Assembly (NCBI RefSeq): GCF_001598295.1
Contig: NZ_BCYR01000001.1
Span: forward strand, 186,001 to 250,000
DNA from: Klebsiella ornithinolytica NBRC 105727 = ATCC 31898
GTDB taxonomy: Bacteria > Pseudomonadota > Gammaproteobacteria > Enterobacterales > Enterobacteriaceae
Length of the DNA stretch: 64,000 nucleotides
Direction: 5' to 3'
Shown: piece after piece, positions 8,768-18,159 of the stretch
How positions within the stretch are numbered: position 1 is the stretch's first letter
Layout of the letters: the number at the start of each line of letters is the position of its first letter
Program-made: the position numbers and the translations under genes
The notes under the pieces: generated by a model
Databases searched by the model: none
What the model was told of the DNA's origin: nothing
Seen by the model: only the letters and a program-made list of their open reading frames with translations

Positions 8768-11369
8768 AGCCAGAATTAAAACTAAACGTCGCATCTCGCC
8801 ATTCTGGCTGCTGCCGGTAATAGCCCTGCTGATCGCCAGCTGGCTGATCTGGACCAGCTATAACGACCGCGGGACGACCATCACCATCGACTTCCAGTCG
8901 GCCAACGGGATTGTCCCGGGGCGCACGCCTATCCGCTATCAAGGGGTCGAGGTGGGCACCGTCGAGAATATCTCGCTGAGCAAAGACCTGAGCAAAATCG
9001 AAGTCTCGGCCAGTGTGAAGGGCGATATGAAAGACGCTCTGCGCAAAGATACCCAGTTCTGGCTGGTTACTCCGAAAGCCTCGCTGGCCGGCGTATCCGG
9101 TCTTGATGCGCTGGTTGGCGGTAACTACATCGGCATGATGCCGGGTAAAGGGGAGCCGCAGGACCATTTCGTCGCTCTCGATACCCAGCCGAAATACCAT
9201 ATCAACAACGGCGAGCTGATGATTCATCTGCAGGCGCCGGACCTCGGTTCGCTCACCAGCGGATCGCTGGTCTACTTCCGCAAAATTCCGGTGGGTCGGG
9301 TGTACGATTTTGCGCTCAATGATAACAATCAGGGCGTCACTATCGATGTGCTGATTGAACGCCGCTTTACAAACCTGGTGAAAAAAGGCAGCCGCTTCTG
9401 GAATGTGTCAGGCGTTAAGGCCGATGTCGGCCTCGGCGGCGCGAAAGTCCAGCTGGAAAGCCTCTCCGCGCTGGTCAATGGCGCTATTGCCTTTGACTCC
9501 CCTGCCGATTCTCAGGCCGCGCAACAAAACGATGAGTTTGGTCTGTACGAAGATTTGGCTCATAGCCAGCGCGGGGTTCTGGTCACGCTGGAGCTGCCTG
9601 ACGGCGAAGGCCTGAAAGCCGGCTCCACCCCGCTGATGTACCAGGGGCTGGAAGTCGGGCAGCTGACCAAACTCAACCTCAATCCCGGCAGTAAAGTGAC
9701 CGGTGAGATGACGGTTGACCCAAGCGTGGTCACCCTGCTCAGAGATAAGACGCTTATTCAGATGAAAAAGCCGAAAATCTCGCTGGATAACCCCAGCCTC
9801 AGTGCCCTGTTGACCGGGAATACGTTCGAACTGGTGCCCGGAGAGGGGGAGACGCGAAATCACTTTGTGGTGCTTCCGGCTGACAAATCCCTGCTCGATG
9901 AACCGGATGTGGCGACGGTGACGCTCACGGCAGCGGAGAGTTACGGCATTGATGCCGGGCAGCCGCTGGTGCTGCACGGCGTGAAAGTGGGTCAGGTTCT
10001 GGAGCGCAAGCTGACCGCTAAAGGCGTCACGTTCCAGGTGGCCATTACCCCTGAGTATCGCGACCTGGTGCGCGGCGACAGCAAATTTGTCGTTAACAGC
10101 CGTCTTGACGTGAAAGTGGGTTTTGATGGCATCAAAGTGCTGGGCGCCAGCGCCAGCGAGTGGGTCGAAGGCGGTATTCGTATTATCCCTGGCGAGAAAG
10201 GGGCAATACAGGCCAGCTATCCGCTGTATGCCAATATGGAGAAGGCGGAAGAAAACAGCCTCAGCGAAGTGCCCACCACCACTCTGAGCCTGACGGCAGA
10301 GACCCTGCCGGATGTTCAGGAAGGCTCGGTGGTGCTGTATCGTAAGTTTGCCGTCGGCGAGATCATTTCGGTTAAACCCCGCCGCAACGCATTTGATATC
10401 GATCTGCATATTAAGCCGGAATATCGCAATCTGTTGACCAACAATAGCGTCTTCTGGGCCGAGGGCGGCGCCAAAGTCCAGCTCGATGGCAATGGTCTGA
10501 CCGTGCAGGCATCACCGCTGTCACGGGCATTGAAAGGCGCAATCAGCTTTGACGATCTCAGCGGCAGTAGCGCCGGCGCGCGAATTGGCAACAAACGCAT
10601 TCTCTATGCTTCTGAAACCGCTGCCCGGGCAGTCGGTGGCCAGATTACGCTGCATGCCTTTGATGCCGGTAAAATTTCCGAAGGGATGCCGATTCGCTAC
10701 CTGGGCATTAATATCGGCCAGATCCAGTCCCTGAATCTGATTACCGCGAAAAACGAAGTCCAGGCGAAAGCCGTGCTTTACCCGGAGTACGTCGAGACCT
10801 TCGCCCGCAGCGGGACCCGTTTCTCGGTGATCACCCCGCAGATTTCTGCGGCGGGCGTCGAACACCTGGATACCATTTTCCAGCCCTACATCAACGTTGA
10901 ACCCGGCCGCGGCACGCCACGCCGTGATTTCGAAATTCAGGAAACGACAATTAGCGACTCCCGCTACATTGACGGTCTGAGCATCGTTGTCGAAGTGCCG
11001 GAAGCCGGTTCGCTGGATATCGGAACGCCGGTACTGTTCCGCGGCCTGGAAGTCGGTACGGTGACCGGCTTGACGCTGGGCTCGATGTCGGATCGCGTGA
11101 TGGTCAAATTGCGTATCAGCAAACGCTATCAGTATCTGGTGCGTAACAATTCGGTCTTCTGGCTCTCTTCCGGCTATAACCTCGACTTTGGCCTGATTGG
11201 CGGCGTCGTGAAAACCGGGACCTTTAACCAGTTCATTCGCGGCGGTATCTCCTTTGCCACGCCGCCGGGCACGCCGCTGGCGCCGAAGGCACAGGATGGT
11301 AAACACTTCCTGCTGCTGGAAAGCGAACCGAAAGAGTGGCGGGAATGGGGCACGGCCCTGCCACAGTAA
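8736..11369 (+). CDS. letB: LetB (YebT), seven-MCE-domain lipid-transport tunnel
   Basis: 877 residues starting at MSQETPASP. One N-terminal membrane anchor (about 20-40) followed by seven MCE domains, seen as repeated GxxVxYxGxxVGxV-type units such as [41 protein letters not shown] and [13 protein letters not shown]. Seven MCE rings stack into a periplasm-spanning tube for phospholipids between the two membranes. The alternative start 42 bases upstream lies deep in letA and is not conserved. Confidence 0.95.
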   Translation: MSQETPASPTEARIKTKRRISPFWLLPVIALLIASWLIWTSYNDRGTTITIDFQSANGIVPGRTPIRYQGVEVGTVENISLSKDLSKIEVSASVKGDMKDALRKDTQFWLVTPKASLAGVSGLDALVGGNYIGMMPGKGEPQDHFVALDTQPKYHINNGELMIHLQAPDLGSLTSGSLVYFRKIPVGRVYDFALNDNNQGVTIDVLIERRFTNLVKKGSRFWNVSGVKADVGLGGAKVQLESLSALVNGAIAFDSPADSQAAQQNDEFGLYEDLAHSQRGVLVTLELPDGEGLKAGSTPLMYQGLEVGQLTKLNLNPGSKVTGEMTVDPSVVTLLRDKTLIQMKKPKISLDNPSLSALLTGNTFELVPGEGETRNHFVVLPADKSLLDEPDVATVTLTAAESYGIDAGQPLVLHGVKVGQVLERKLTAKGVTFQVAITPEYRDLVRGDSKFVVNSRLDVKVGFDGIKVLGASASEWVEGGIRIIPGEKGAIQASYPLYANMEKAEENSLSEVPTTTLSLTAETLPDVQEGSVVLYRKFAVGEIISVKPRRNAFDIDLHIKPEYRNLLTNNSVFWAEGGAKVQLDGNGLTVQASPLSRALKGAISFDDLSGSSAGARIGNKRILYASETAARAVGGQITLHAFDAGKISEGMPIRYLGINIGQIQSLNLITAKNEVQAKAVLYPEYVETFARSGTRFSVITPQISAAGVEHLDTIFQPYINVEPGRGTPRRDFEIQETTISDSRYIDGLSIVVEVPEAGSLDIGTPVLFRGLEVGTVTGLTLGSMSDRVMVKLRISKRYQYLVRNNSVFWLSSGYNLDFGLIGGVVKTGTFNQFIRGGISFATPPGTPLAPKAQDGKHFLLLESEPKEWREWGTALPQ

Positions 11370-11372
11370 GCA

Positions 11373-11403
11373 AAACGCTCCGGTGTCCCCCGCCGGAGCG
11401 TTT
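11373..11403 (+). terminator. letAB terminator (weak T tract)
   Basis: AACGCTCCGG/CCGGAGCGTT stem with a C-rich loop, three bases after the letB stop; only three Ts follow, so read-through into rsmF is possible. Confidence 0.55.
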
Positions 11404-11443
11404 ATGATAAACTGCGCACCCTTTTTTCTTGTGGTGCGCACCA

Positions 11444-12877
11444 GTGGCTCAAAACGCAGTCTATTTTCCTGACCAATTCCTCGCTCAAATGCGTGACGCG
11501 ATGCCCACGCATCTCTCTTTCGATGCCTTTATCGCGGCCTGCCAGCGCCCGTTACGCCGCAGCCTGCGCGTGAATACGCTGAAAATTTCCGTCGCCGACT
11601 TTCTGCAGCAGGTGGCGCCCTATGGCTGGCAGCTGACGCCGATCCCGTGGTGCGAAGAGGGCTTTTGGATCGAACGCGATGATGAGGACTCCCTGCCGCT
11701 GGGCAGCACCGCCGAACATCTCAGCGGCCTGTTTTACATCCAGGAAGCCAGTTCTATGCTGCCGGTTGCGGCGCTGTTTGCCGATGGCGACATGCCGCAG
11801 CGGGTCATGGATGTGGCCGCCGCCCCTGGTTCCAAAACCACACAGATTGCTGCGCGCATGGGAAATAAGGGCGGGATTCTCGCCAACGAGTTTTCCGCCA
11901 GTCGGGTTAAAGTCCTGCATGCCAATATCAGCCGCTGCGGCATCAGCAACGTCGCCTTGACCCACTTCGATGGTCGGGTGTTTGGCGCCGCGCTGCCGGA
12001 ACGCTTTGACGCCATCCTGCTGGATGCCCCCTGCTCCGGCGAGGGGGTGGTGCGCAAAGATCCCGATGCGTTGAAAAACTGGTCGCCTGAGAGTAATCAG
12101 CAGATCGCCGAAACTCAGCGGGAGCTCATCGACAGCGCATTTCACGCGCTGCGCCCCGGCGGCACGCTGGTGTACTCGACCTGCACCCTGAACCGGGAAG
12201 AGAACGAAGAGGTCGTGCAGTGGCTGTTAGCCCGCTATCCGCAGGCGGTCGAGGTGCTACCGCTCGGCACGCTGTTCCCGCAGGCTACGGAAGCCTTAAC
12301 CACTGAGGGATTTCTCCACGTCTTTCCGCAGATTTTTGACTGCGAAGGTTTTTTTGTTGCCCGCCTCAAGAAAACCGCAGCGATCGAGGCGCTACCGGCG
12401 CCGGGTTACAAAGTCGGAAAATTTCCTTTTACGCCGCTTAAAAGCCGGGAATCTGCAGCGATTTCCGCCGCCGCTGCCGCCGTCGGACTACACTGGGATG
12501 ACCATCATACGCTCTGGCAGCGTGATAAAGAGATTTGGCTGTTCCCGCAAGCGCTGGAATCATTTATCGGCCAGGTCCGTTTTTCGCGGATTGGCATTCG
12601 CCTGGCGGAAACCCATAACAAAGGCTTTCGCTGGCAGCACGAAGCGGTCATTGCGCTCGCCGTCCCGGATGCTCCTTTTGAACTGACGCAGGATGAAGCG
12701 GAAGAGTGGTATCGTGGCCGCGACGTCTACCCTGAAACGACGCCGCAGCAGGATGAAGTCATCGTCACGTTCCAGGGGGCAACGCTGGGCCTGGCGAAAA
12801 AAGTCGGCTCCCGTTTGAAAAACAGCTACCCGCGTGAGCTGGTTCGCGACGGTAAACTATTTGCCGGTAAGGCGTGA
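11444..12877 (+). CDS. rsmF: RsmF, 16S rRNA m5C1407 methyltransferase
   Basis: 477 residues from a GTG at 11444 (Val-Ala-Gln-Asn-Ala-Val-Tyr-Phe), matching the start of E. coli RsmF; a TTG five codons earlier is possible, and neither has a good ribosome site. SAM-binding [12 protein letters not shown] (about 123-134) and the two catalytic-type cysteines in LDAPCSGEG and VYSTCTLN identify an RsmB/NOP2-family m5C methyltransferase; a PUA-like C-terminal half follows. It modifies C1407 in the 30S subunit. Confidence 0.95.
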   Translation: MAQNAVYFPDQFLAQMRDAMPTHLSFDAFIAACQRPLRRSLRVNTLKISVADFLQQVAPYGWQLTPIPWCEEGFWIERDDEDSLPLGSTAEHLSGLFYIQEASSMLPVAALFADGDMPQRVMDVAAAPGSKTTQIAARMGNKGGILANEFSASRVKVLHANISRCGISNVALTHFDGRVFGAALPERFDAILLDAPCSGEGVVRKDPDALKNWSPESNQQIAETQRELIDSAFHALRPGGTLVYSTCTLNREENEEVVQWLLARYPQAVEVLPLGTLFPQATEALTTEGFLHVFPQIFDCEGFFVARLKKTAAIEALPAPGYKVGKFPFTPLKSRESAAISAAAAAVGLHWDDHHTLWQRDKEIWLFPQALESFIGQVRFSRIGIRLAETHNKGFRWQHEAVIALAVPDAPFELTQDEAEEWYRGRDVYPETTPQQDEVIVTFQGATLGLAKKVGSRLKNSYPRELVRDGKLFAGKA

Positions 12878-12991
12878 TCGACTGCAAAAAAACCGCATTT
12901 TTTTACTGGCGGTTTGTCCCCCGTTGTCTACGCTGAAAAATGACGGCCTAACTGGTCGTACCACAACTCAGCAGACCAACGGGGTGAATTT

Positions 12992-13231
12992 ATGAGTAAA
13001 ACCAGCATTCGAATCGGCGCGTTTGAGATAGATGACGCCGAGCTGCACGGTGAACAGCAGGGAGAGCGAACGTTAAGCATTCCTTGCAAATCCGATCCGG
13101 ACTTATGCATGCAGCTGGATGGCTGGGATGCGGAAACCAGCGTCCCTGCCATTCTTGATGGTCAACATTCCGTCCTCTACCGTAAGCACTACGATCAACA
13201 ATCCGATGCCTGGATCATGCGCGTTGCCTGA
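12992..13231 (+). CDS. yebV: YebV family protein
   Basis: 79 residues matching E. coli YebV (IRIGAFEIDDAELHGE, SIPCKSDPDLCMQLDGWDAETS, YDQQSDAWIMR). Small soluble acidic protein with no known activity. GGGGTG precedes the ATG. Followed by its own terminator and then yebW, as in E. coli. Confidence 0.92.
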   Translation: MSKTSIRIGAFEIDDAELHGEQQGERTLSIPCKSDPDLCMQLDGWDAETSVPAILDGQHSVLYRKHYDQQSDAWIMRVA

Positions 13232-13240
13232 TTCAAAAAG

Positions 13241-13268
13241 AACCCGTCGCCTGAGACGGGTTATTTAT
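13241..13268 (+). terminator. yebV terminator
   Basis: AACCCGTC/GACGGGTT stem with a 6-base loop followed by ATTTATT, nine bases after the yebV stop. Confidence 0.75.
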
Positions 13269-13324
13269 TCCCCCCGTTTATGAACTACCCTATACTGATT
13301 AACAAACCCAAACATGAGGCCAGG

Positions 13325-13516
13325 ATGTTCGCCTTAGTTTTGTTTATTTGTTACCTGGACGGTGGTTGCGAAGATATTGTCGTCGACGTTTACGATAACG
13401 AACGACGGTGCCTTGTGGCGATGAACGATCAGCGGATACGCCAGGGCGGCTGTTTTCCGGTTGAAGATTTTATTGATGGTTTCTGGCAGCCTGCCAGCGA
13501 ATACAGCGATTTTTAA
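13325..13516 (+). CDS. yebW: YebW family protein
   Basis: 63 residues starting at MFALVLFICYLDGGCEDIVVDVY, the start and length of E. coli YebW; fifteen upstream codons are open but not conserved. The hydrophobic N-terminus and two cysteines near residues 9 and 15 are kept. The QRIRQGGCFPVEDFIDGFW block is nearly identical to the E. coli protein. Function unknown. Confidence 0.88.
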   Translation: MFALVLFICYLDGGCEDIVVDVYDNERRCLVAMNDQRIRQGGCFPVEDFIDGFWQPASEYSDF

Positions 13517-13521
13517 GCGGC

Positions 13522-14166
13522 TTACTGCAGCTGCACCAGGGTGAGTGCACCGCCGAATACCGCCCCCGTATCAATATAATGTTGATTATCGCTATCATAA
13601 CGTTGCTTCAACGGCGTGTGGCCAAACCAGAAGTGGTCCGCTCCGCCTATCGCGCCATGTCGACCGGCCAGATGGTCCATCAGGCGCTGTCTGCTCCAGA
13701 GCACCTGTTGTTCATCCACCGGCTGCTGCCAACGATAGGTCGCCGCCGGGTAGTCGGCATGGGCCACAATATGGCGCAGCGATCCGGCGCTGAGCTCCAC
13801 AATCAGCGGCAGCTGGCGACAGCGATCCAGGCGTTCGTCAATCTGCAGCCGCTCGCCGCGCGTGCTCTCCTGATACCAGTGGCCTCCGTTCATGACCCAT
13901 AGCGTCAACGCCCCGCTCTCTTGCGCATCCAGCGCCATCTGTTCATGGTTACCTCGCACCGCACAGAACCAGCGGCAGTCGAGAAGCGCGAGACATTTCG
14001 CGCTTTGCGGCCCGCGATCGATCAAATCGCCCACGGAGATGAGAAGATCCTGGTATGGGTCGAATTTTATCTGCCGGAGATGGCTCATCAATACGGCAAA
14101 GCAGCCGTGGAGATCGCCAACCAGCCAGATATTGCGCCAGGCCGAACCCTCAATACGCTGATACAT
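13522..14166 (-). CDS. pphA: PphA, PPP-type protein phosphatase 1
   Basis: 214 residues (E. coli 218). Metallophosphatase motifs GDLHG (about 19-23), GDLIDRGP (about 47-54) and GNHEQ (about 75-79) hold two metal ions; the C-terminal HADYP and FGHTP histidines complete the site. It removes phosphate from Ser/Thr/Tyr and histidine residues and is linked to heat shock in E. coli. Start chosen at MYQRIEG because a GGGGGG ribosome site lies just before it; an upstream ATG would add 23 unconserved residues. Confidence 0.93.
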   Translation of the reverse strand: MYQRIEGSAWRNIWLVGDLHGCFAVLMSHLRQIKFDPYQDLLISVGDLIDRGPQSAKCLALLDCRWFCAVRGNHEQMALDAQESGALTLWVMNGGHWYQESTRGERLQIDERLDRCRQLPLIVELSAGSLRHIVAHADYPAATYRWQQPVDEQQVLWSRQRLMDHLAGRHGAIGGADHFWFGHTPLKQRYDSDNQHYIDTGAVFGGALTLVQLQ

Positions 14167-14329
14167 ATTTTGCCCCCCTGATACAATTATAGTTAATTCT
14201 CTCTTCACCACCCCAAAGATACCCACCTCAATCAAATATAAACGAAACAGAAATATAGTCCGCCAGGATATTAATCTCGCCTCACCAAGCCCTTAAAATA
14301 GAGGCTAAATAACAACGAGGTATTTTATC

Positions 14330-15280
14330 GTGACGGACAATAGCCTGCACTCAGCCTTCGCACAACAGCCCCGCACAAATCTTATTGCCGATCTGGTGAT
14401 GGGCAGACTTATTCCCGCTCCGATTTGGCAAAAGCGTAATTACCGGCTGAAATTTTTATTGCGTACGGCCTTATTTTATACGCCCACTCGCGCAATGCTG
14501 GATAATCTTTCCGTGCGTCCTGACTTTAATCAGTTGCTTGCCGCACAGGTTACCCTGCCGGGTAAAGTTCACCGCCAGTATCTGACGCGTGGGTTAAACG
14601 CCAGCCAACGCGCCCAGGCGATTATCAGCCACTATCAGTTCATCGACTCACTGTCAGGCACGCAGCTGGCTGCTGCCATGACCGCCGCTAAAGAGACGAT
14701 CCTGCTGGAATTGCAGGGTAAAGATGAAGCCCGCTTCACTCTCTCGGCCTCCTCCGCGGGTAAAGCCGAGCGCGAAGGCGAAACCACATTGTGGTTGCGC
14801 GATGGTAACCAGACGCTGCTGGCCAGCGCCACCTTCAGCGTCGTGCGCCAGCAGGAGCAATGGCAGCTGGTTATCGGCGGGCTGCAGGGGCCGCGACGTA
14901 ACGTGCCGCATGAAGTGATTAAACTCGCTACCCGCGCCTGCCATGGTCTGTTTCCTAAACGCCTGCTGATCGAGTTTATCTGGGCGTTGGCCGCCAGAAG
15001 CCACATTCAGGCCATTTATGGCGTAAGCGATAATGGCCACGTTTTCCGCGCGCTGCGCTATCGTCTCAGCAAGGGGCGCCATTTCCACGCCAGCTATGAT
15101 GAGTTCTGGCAGTCTATTGATGGCGTAGCCGATGGCGCCTGGCGCTGGCGCTTGCCGCGACAGATGGAAAGGAAATCGCTGGATGCCATCGCCAGTAAAA
15201 AGCGGGCGGAATACCGCCGCCGCTTCCAGCTGCTGGACGACCTGATCGCGCAGGTCGCGCAGCTGACTCCCCAACCCTGA
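14330..15280 (+). CDS. VirK/YbjX (DUF535) family protein
   Basis: 316 residues with the DUF535 pattern: basic N-terminal third, GLYP-like HYQFIDSL, then LRDGNQTLLASATFSV, GGLQGPR, and a C-terminal KRAEYRRRFQLLDDL helix typical of VirK/YbjX. Salmonella VirK is PhoP-controlled and contributes to envelope and antimicrobial-peptide resistance; the biochemical role is not known. GTG start with GAGG nine bases upstream. E. coli K-12 has no gene here between pphA and yebY, so this is a lineage-specific insertion. A small membrane peptide gene follows. Confidence 0.85.
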   Translation: MTDNSLHSAFAQQPRTNLIADLVMGRLIPAPIWQKRNYRLKFLLRTALFYTPTRAMLDNLSVRPDFNQLLAAQVTLPGKVHRQYLTRGLNASQRAQAIISHYQFIDSLSGTQLAAAMTAAKETILLELQGKDEARFTLSASSAGKAEREGETTLWLRDGNQTLLASATFSVVRQQEQWQLVIGGLQGPRRNVPHEVIKLATRACHGLFPKRLLIEFIWALAARSHIQAIYGVSDNGHVFRALRYRLSKGRHFHASYDEFWQSIDGVADGAWRWRLPRQMERKSLDAIASKKRAEYRRRFQLLDDLIAQVAQLTPQP

Positions 15281-15400
15281 CAGATTAACGCCTGTCCATA
15301 TCAAACAAACGCCGTTTTTAAATCACGGCGTTTGCATCTTATCCTGTGGTTTCGTTACTATCATCTCTTCATCGTTTCCTTTCTGGTAGCCAGTGAAGTT

Positions 15401-15544
15401 ATGAGTAAGAGTGAAATTGCCCTTCTGGTTATCGTGATAATAATTCTGCTCGGTGCGCTTTGGTTTATTTTCAGCGGTGAGATTTGGACCCTGGTCTGCT
15501 ACCTTGAATCCCAGCTGTATCCGTCAATCGTCGCGCCTGAATAA
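15401..15544 (+). CDS. Small single-span membrane peptide
   Basis: 47 residues: a short charged start (MSKSE), a strongly hydrophobic helix (about 5-27, rich in I/L/V, then WFIF) and a C-terminal tail with one Cys and a Tyr/Pro motif ending in APE. I do not recognise the family. An in-frame upstream start at 15332 would add 23 residues with a second hydrophobic stretch; GTGAAG just before 15401 favours the shorter form. Located 120 bp after the VirK-like gene, possibly co-transcribed. Confidence 0.55.
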   Translation: MSKSEIALLVIVIIILLGALWFIFSGEIWTLVCYLESQLYPSIVAPE

Positions 15545-15671
15545 TACGTTGTTTTTATTACTCCATCTTCATCCCGGCAGCCCTTCATTTCCTGGCAACG
15601 CGCGGCCAAATAGATCGCACTAAAATAATATGCCCGCGTATCTTCAGGGCATGGATATCCCGCGGCGATGA

Positions 15672-15788
15672 GGACCTGTCTGCGGGCGCGCGGCGCGCCA
15701 TCGCCCTGACCTTGACCCGCAGAACCCGGAGTATCCGGCTCAGATTTACTGTAAAGAGAATGTTAAGGCGTTTTTTGTTGTGGTATAA
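15672..15788 (+). pseudogene. Possible decayed 3' end of a coding gene
   Basis: From 15672 a frame stays open to TAA at 15786, ending LDPQNPEYPAQIYCKENVKAFF plus three Val, which looks protein-like; a TGA at 15669 and no start codon sit in front, and other frames of the preceding 60 bases also look coding-like. A terminator follows within four bases. This suggests the 3' remnant of a lost gene, but composition alone could produce it. Family not recognised. Confidence 0.25.
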
Positions 15789-15791
15789 GGG

Positions 15792-15836
15792 AAAAAGACC
15801 GTAACGGGAAATGAGGGATGATTTCCGGTCTTTTTA
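15792..15836. terminator. Terminator before sdsR region
   Basis: AAAAAGACC/GGTCTTTTT outer stem with an inner GGAAAT/ATTTCC stem and an asymmetric bulge. The A and T tracts allow function in both directions. It follows the possible gene remnant on the plus strand. Confidence 0.6.
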
Positions 15837-15861
15837 TGTAACGAGTTGATAAGCTTCAGAT

Positions 15862-15965
15862 AAAAAGAGACCGAACACGATTCCTGTATTCGGTCCAGGG
15901 AAATGGCTCTTGGGAGAGAGCCGTGCGCTAAAAGTTGGCATTAATGCAGGCTAAGTCGCCTTGCC
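15862..15965 (-). ncRNA. sdsR: SdsR (RyeB) stationary-phase small RNA
   Basis: 104 bases almost identical to E. coli/Salmonella SdsR: 5' GGCAAGGCGACTTAGCC, a middle stem GGCTCTctcccaAGAGCC, and a 3' terminator hairpin ACCGAATACAGG...TTCGGT followed by T5. SdsR is Hfq-dependent and represses mRNAs such as ompD, tolC and mutS. It lies between pphA and yebY, its conserved place. An antisense RNA (RyeA/SraC) is encoded opposite it in E. coli; its ends cannot be fixed here, but the stem at 16050-16090 could end it. Confidence 0.95.
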
Positions 15966-15970
15966 TTATA

Positions 15971-15977
15971 AGAATAG
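15971..15977 (-). promoter_or_regulatory. Sigma-S -10 element of sdsR
   Basis: CTATTCT on the minus strand, one mismatch from the sigma-S favoured CTATACT, ending five bases before the SdsR 5' end. No good -35 is seen, as expected for a strictly sigma-S-dependent promoter. Confidence 0.75.
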
Positions 15978-16049
15978 TTTACCGCGTCAGGTTTTCCAGT
16001 CCGCAACAAAAGTGGTCGAATAATTCCTGACAAAATGGCCGGTGCCAAC

Positions 16050-16090
16050 AAAAAACCGCCGCTTCCTGAAAGGAATGTAGGCGGTTTTTT
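16050..16090. terminator. Bidirectional terminator after yebY
   Basis: AAAAAACCGCC/GGCGGTTTTTT with an inner TTCCT/AGGAA hairpin. It ends the yobA-copD-yebY transcript on the minus strand and can end an antisense RNA from the sdsR locus on the plus strand. Confidence 0.8.
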
Positions 16091-16121
16091 ATATGTTAAT
16101 ACAGTAAGATAGGTTCGGGTA

Positions 16122-16460
16122 TCAACAAAGCTTCTGCGCGCGCTCAATAAATGGCGCGAGGCTCATTTTTTGTCCCGGATGTTGCGGATCGTCGACCAGG
16201 ATCACTGAGATCGGCTGAGCGCTGGTTTTCCCCGCTTTCACCTGCTGCTCAGCAACATCATTCAACGGATACTGCACCAGCGTGCTGGGGTTAATGGCAA
16301 ACAGCGCATTCCCCGGGCGACAGGTCAACATCACCTCTTCGCGATTGAACGCCCAATTATCTTTCCCCACTTCGAAGCGGCTAACGGTGATAATCTGCGG
16401 TGCTGCCAGCGCGACGCCAGAGCTTGCCAGTAACAACATAGTTAAAAGAGTTTTTTTCAT
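16122..16460 (-). CDS. yebY: YebY, DUF2511 periplasmic protein
   Basis: 112 residues with a Sec signal peptide ([19 protein letters not shown]) and the conserved [22 protein letters not shown] block. One more cysteine ends the protein, so a disulfide is likely. Exact role unknown; it is encoded 16 bases after copD and shares the copper-linked operon yobA-copD-yebY. Confidence 0.9.
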   Translation of the reverse strand: MKKTLLTMLLLASSGVALAAPQIITVSRFEVGKDNWAFNREEVMLTCRPGNALFAINPSTLVQYPLNDVAEQQVKAGKTSAQPISVILVDDPQHPGQKMSLAPFIERAQKLC

Positions 16461-16476
16461 GATTTAGCCAGTTAAT

Positions 16477-17346
16477 TCAGTAAGGTTCCCAGGTCGCAAA
16501 CAGGCTGACGGCCAGCAGCGCCAATGCTCCGAGCGCCATTTCAACCTGCGTGGTGCGCAAAATGAGCTGCTCCGCTCGCGTTCCGTTCACCGACATACGT
16601 GGCACCAGAACATACCTGTTCACCAGCGCAATTGCTACCATCCCTGCGACCAGGGCACATTTGATCAATAGCATCTCTCCCCACAGCGAATCACGGAATA
16701 ATCCGCCCTGGATCAGCAGCGCATTTATCACACCGCTGGCGATCGCGCCCGCAACCGCCAGATGTCCGTAGCGAGAAAAGCGCATCATGGTGCCGATAGC
16801 GGCCTGACGCCAGCGCCCGCGCGCCAGGCGCAGACAGTAGATGAACGGCAGCAGCCCGCCAAACCAGCCGGCGACACAGAACAGATGCACAGCATGGTTA
16901 GTCCGCTGCACTACACCTCGTCCCCCCTCGCTCATTGCCGCATGGCCAACGCCCGCCATCAGCAAGATCTGCGCGCACAGCAGCACCAGCAGCAGACGCG
17001 CCGGACGACGCGGTTTGAGCCACGCGATCGCCAGCGCAATCCACGCCAGCAGAATCTGCCAGACCCAGACGCTGCCAAAGCGGGTACCGGCAACGGCTTG
17101 CCAGATAGCAGGCTGCCAGAGATCCGCCCAACCATTCCCCATCAGACCGCCCTGTACCATCAGCATCAGCAGCGCAGAAACCGCGCTGAGCAGCAGAAGG
17201 TGGCGCAGTAGCGGGAAGAAACGCTGCATCAGCAAACGCCGCAGCGTCAGCGGCGCCCACCACGCGCCGTACAGCACGCAGCCAAACGCCACCATCAGCG
17301 AGAGAAAGTGGACGAAGCGCAGACCGATATAGATTCCCGTGAGCAT
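16477..17346 (-). CDS. copD: CopD (YebZ), copper-resistance D family membrane protein
   Basis: 289 residues with eight hydrophobic segments. Histidines in LRFVHFLSL, RTNHAVHLF and FSRYGH, and Met/His patches in helices, are candidate copper ligands. CopD works with CopC-like YobA in copper handling, probably moving copper across the inner membrane. Starts three bases after the yobA stop, so translation is coupled. Confidence 0.9.
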   Translation of the reverse strand: MLTGIYIGLRFVHFLSLMVAFGCVLYGAWWAPLTLRRLLMQRFFPLLRHLLLLSAVSALLMLMVQGGLMGNGWADLWQPAIWQAVAGTRFGSVWVWQILLAWIALAIAWLKPRRPARLLLVLLCAQILLMAGVGHAAMSEGGRGVVQRTNHAVHLFCVAGWFGGLLPFIYCLRLARGRWRQAAIGTMMRFSRYGHLAVAGAIASGVINALLIQGGLFRDSLWGEMLLIKCALVAGMVAIALVNRYVLVPRMSVNGTRAEQLILRTTQVEMALGALALLAVSLFATWEPY

Positions 17347-17349
17347 GCG

Positions 17350-17724
17350 TTATTTCACGGTAAAGTGATATTGCCCTTTGGTTTTGTGGCCATCAACGGA
17401 GACCACGTGCCAGTCAACGGTATACTCCCCCGCCGCCAGCGGCTGCGTCAGCGGAACAATCAGCTGGGCTTTATTGCTGTCGCTGCGGGTAAGCTTACCG
17501 GTCGCAACGGCTTTCTGCTGCGGGCCGGTCAGGGTCACGGCGCTAAAGGCCGTTTCGATACCTTCAGAAAAGCTCAAGGTCAGTGATTCGGGAGAGGCGG
17601 CGACAGTCGAATCTGCGGCTGGCGTTTGCTGTTGAAGATGCGCATGGGCAAAGGCCGCGGTGCTGACGAGGAAACCGGCGAAAAAAGCAGAGGCGCGCAG
17701 CGCGCGCCCGGCGATGGTACGCAT
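17350..17724 (-). CDS. yobA: YobA, CopC-like periplasmic copper-binding protein
   Basis: 124 residues. Signal peptide about 1-27 ending AFA before HAHLQQQTP; the new N-terminal His, together with VDWHVVSVDGHKTKG near the C-terminus, forms the Cu(II) site of CopC proteins. Two ATGs lie three codons apart; AAGGA abuts the first but is nine bases from the second (17724), which therefore is the start. First gene of the yobA-copD-yebY operon. Confidence 0.92.
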   Translation of the reverse strand: MRTIAGRALRASAFFAGFLVSTAAFAHAHLQQQTPAADSTVAASPESLTLSFSEGIETAFSAVTLTGPQQKAVATGKLTRSDSNKAQLIVPLTQPLAAGEYTVDWHVVSVDGHKTKGQYHFTVK

Positions 17725-17850
17725 AATCGTCATTCCTTTTCGTTATGTATGTAGCACAGAGAATAACCCTGTATAATGGCGTAGTCGAGCGATGCGTCCC
17801 GGTCCGACGTCGCGCCCGATCGGTTTTCAGCATCATGAAGGAGAAACCAT

Positions 17851-18081
17851 ATGGAAAAAAATCTGGCCAAAATTTCGCAGGACGAGATGGACAAAGTGAA
17901 CGTCGACCTTGCCGCGGCCGGTGTCGCCTTTAAAGAACGCTACAATATGCCCGTTGTCGCCGATTTAGTGGAGCGGGAGCAACCGTCACACCTGCGTGAC
18001 TGGTTCCGTGAACGCCTGATCGCCCATCGACTGGCGTCTGTTTCGCTGTCGCGCCTGCCCTATGAACCCAAAGCGAAATAA
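17851..18081 (+). CDS. holE: HolE, theta subunit of DNA polymerase III
   Basis: 76 residues, the full length of E. coli theta ([37 protein letters not shown]). Theta binds and steadies the epsilon proofreading exonuclease in the replicase core. AAGGAGAAACC gives a strong ribosome site. yobB, which follows holE in E. coli, is absent: only 78 bases separate holE from exoX. Confidence 0.97.
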   Translation: MEKNLAKISQDEMDKVNVDLAAAGVAFKERYNMPVVADLVEREQPSHLRDWFRERLIAHRLASVSLSRLPYEPKAK

Positions 18082-18159
18082 TTCTCGTCCCTTACGGACG
18101 TCCCGGTTGGCAAGCGCTGCGCATTCATTTACGCTGGTTTCTTTGGGCCGGAGTGAGCC

